Shown here: in pieces, positions 62,281 to 64,000 of the stretch
Layout of the letters: every line of letters begins with the position of its first letter
Numbering within the stretch: position 1 is the first letter of the stretch
Source: Branchiostoma floridae
Lineage: Eukaryota; Chordata; Leptocardii; Amphioxiformes; Branchiostomatidae
Assembly (NCBI RefSeq): GCF_000003815.2
Contig: NC_049980.1
Coordinates: 12,406,591 to 12,470,590, forward strand
Length of the DNA stretch: 64,000 nucleotides
Reading direction: 5' to 3'
The notes under the pieces: model-generated
What the model was told of the DNA's origin: nothing
The model's database searches: none
What the model saw: the letters and a program-made list of their open reading frames with translations, nothing else
Program-made: the position numbers and the translations under genes

Positions 62281-63496
62281 TCTGTGGACCAGGTAGGGCA
62301 CCTTACAGGTGATCTTAGTGTGGCTCTTAGCTCTGTGGACCAGGTAGGGCACCTTACAGGTAATATTTGTGTGGCTCTTAGCTCTGGGGACCAGGTAGGG
62401 CACCTTACAGGTAATATTTGTGTGACTCTTAACTCTAGGGACCAGGTAGGGCACCTTACAGGTGATATTTGCTTGGCTCTTAGCTCTGGGGACCAGGTAG
62501 GGCACCTTACAGGTAATATTTGTGTGGCTCTTAGCTCTGCGGACCAGGTAGGGCACCTTACAGGTGATATTTGCGTGGCTCTTAGCTCTGGGGACCAAGT
62601 AGGGCACCTTACAGGTGATATTTGCGTGGCTCTTAGCTCTGGGGACCAGGTAGGGCACCTTACAGGTGATATTAGTGTGGCTCTTAGCTCTGCGGACCAG
62701 GTAGGGCACCTTACAGGTAATATTTGCGTGGCTCTTAGCTCTGGGGACCAGGTAGGGCACCTTACAGGTAATATTTGTGTGACTCTTACCTCTGGGGACC
62801 AGTAGGCACCTTACAGGTGATATTTGTGTGCTCTAGCTCTGGGGACCAAGTAGGGCACCTTACAGGTGATATTTGCGTGGCTCTTAGCTCTGTGGACCAG
62901 GTAGGGCACCTTACAGGTGATATTAGTGTGGCTCTTAGCTCTGTGGACCAGGTAGGGCACCTTACAGGTAATATTTGTGTGGCTCTTAGCTCTGGGGACC
63001 AGGTAGGGCACCTTACAGGTAATATTTGTGTGGCTCTTAGCTCTAGGGACCAGGTAGGGCACCTTACAGGTGATATTTGCGTGGCTCTTAGCTCTGGGGA
63101 CCAGGTAGGGCACCTTACAGGTAATATTTGTGTGGCTCTTAGCTCTGCGGACCAGGTAGGGCACCTTACAGGTGATATTTGCGTGGCTCTTAGCTCTGGG
63201 GACCAAGTAGGGCACCTTACAGGTGATATTTGCGTGGCTCTTAGCTCTGGGGACCAGGTAGGGCACCTTACAGGTGATATTAGTGTGGCTCTTAGCTCTG
63301 CGGACCAGGTAGGGCACCTTACAGGTAATATTTGCGTGGCTCTTAGCTCTGGGGACCAGGTAGGGCACCTTACAGGTAATATTTGCGTGACTCTTAGCTC
63401 TGGGGACCAGGTAGGGCACCTTACAGGTGATATTTGTGTGGCTCTTAGCTATGGGGACCAGGTAGGACACCTTACAGGTGATATTTGCGTGGCTCT
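62281..63496. repeat. Higher-order repeat: 12 minisatellite units duplicated in tandem (608 bp)
   Basis: Unit variants recur in the same order 608 bp apart: TCTGTGG at 62281 and 62889, TCTGCGG at 62536 and 63144, and TCTGCGG at 62689 and 63297. Twelve units would be 612 bp. The missing 4 bp are the two pairs of single-base deletions at 62802-62837, which occur only in the junction part. Confidence 0.85.
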
Positions 63497-64000
63497 TAGC
63501 TCTGGGGACCAGGTAGGACACCTTACAGGTAATATTTGCGTGGCTCTTAGCTCTGGGGACCAGGGAGGGCACCTTACAGGTAATATTTGCGTGGCTCTTA
63601 GCTCTGGGGACCAGGTAGGACACCTTACTGGTGATATTTGCGTGGCTCTTAGCTCTGGGGACCAGGGAGGGCACCTTACAGGTAATATTTGCATGGCTCT
63701 TAGGTCTGGGGACCAGGTAGGGCACCTTACAGGTAATATTTGCGTGGCTCTTAGCTCTGGGGACCAGGTAACACACCTTACAGGTAATATTTGTATGGCT
63801 CTTGGCTCTGGGGACCATGTAGCGCACCTCACAGGTAATATTTGTGTGGCTCTTAGCTATGGGGTCCAGGTAGGGCACCTTACAGGTAATATTCGTGTGG
63901 CTCTTAGCTCTGGGGACCAGGTAGGGCACCTTACAGGTGATATTTGCGTGGCTCTTAGCTCTGGGGACCAGGTAGGGAACCTTACAGGTAATATTCGTGT

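Larger units (their letters stand above)
60603..64000. repeat. 51-bp minisatellite array, about 53 units, runs off the window
   Basis: The consensus unit on the plus strand is GTAGGGCACCTTACAGGTGA, TATTTGCGTGGCTCTTAGCT, CTGGGGACCAG. Variants are GTAATATTTGTGTGG, GCATGG, TGTGGACC and TGCGGACC. Since 51 is 17 codons and the unit lacks stops, both strands stay open over long runs (VPYLVPRAKSHANITCK per unit on the minus strand, ALSSGDQVGHLTGDICV on the plus). Small indels (two single-base deletions at 62802-62810, two more at 62830-62837) break the frame. I call it non-coding. The array is interrupted by a transposon at 61197-61862. Confidence 0.95.

Noticed and set aside
61708-62760. 350-codon minus-strand frame across repeat and transposon end
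   Set aside because: It crosses from the minisatellite into the transposon terminal repeat, so it cannot be an ancestral coding sequence.
62811-63929. 372-codon minus-strand frame across the 51-bp repeat as a repetitive protein
   Set aside because: The unit is 17 codons without stops, so long frames arise automatically on both strands and in several frames; indels shift the frame between neighbouring blocks and no start context or flanking exon is seen.
60603-64000. Regular repeats as a CRISPR array
   Set aside because: There are no unique spacers between constant repeats; the whole 51-bp unit is repeated, in an animal genome.

Overview
The window is animal genomic DNA. It has spliced genes with GT-AG introns, long intergenic stretches, many non-autonomous DNA transposons, a tRNA-derived SINE and three runs of N. 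Protein content points to an invertebrate deuterostome, most likely a cephalochordate (amphioxus): a pre-duplication Bhlhe22/23 gene and a single Myb gene mixing features of vertebrate MYB, MYBL1 and MYBL2. The species is inferred from this, not shown.

Layout. An intronless bHLH repressor-type gene of the BHLHE22/23 (Beta3) family lies on the minus strand at 3604-4287. About 29 kb follow (4.3-33.2 kb) with no convincing gene. That stretch holds local duplications, a ~150-bp tandem repeat, two assembly gaps and a family of elements carrying a 10-bp minisatellite. A 13-exon MFSD2-family membrane transporter runs on the plus strand from 33258 to 39880; one exon is partly lost in an assembly gap. 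Converging on it, on the minus strand, is a complete three-exon ALKBH2 DNA-repair dioxygenase (40972-42885). Upstream, on the same strand, is a complete 17-exon Myb gene (47771-59818) whose exon phases all join, giving a 754-residue protein. The last 3.4 kb, upstream of Myb, is a 51-bp minisatellite that runs off the window and has been split by a 666-bp inverted-repeat transposon.

How the genes relate. They are not an operon or a known pathway. ALKBH2 (replication-linked repair of methylated bases) and Myb (G2/M gene activation with the MuvB complex) both suit proliferating cells. Both have several CCAAT boxes just upstream, which would fit cell-cycle promoters, but this link is inference. 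The bHLH gene beside a large gene-poor tract fits the usual picture of a developmental regulator with distant enhancers.

I found no clearly new biological system. The most useful observations are: a duplicated 3' splice site in ALKBH2; loss of the expected sodium- and substrate-site residues in the MFSD2-like protein; a duplicated motif block upstream of Myb; the 12-unit higher-order structure of the 51-bp array and the transposon inside it; and two places where the assembly itself looks wrong. Exon coordinates were read by eye from splice consensus, phase and family similarity, with no alignment or transcript data.
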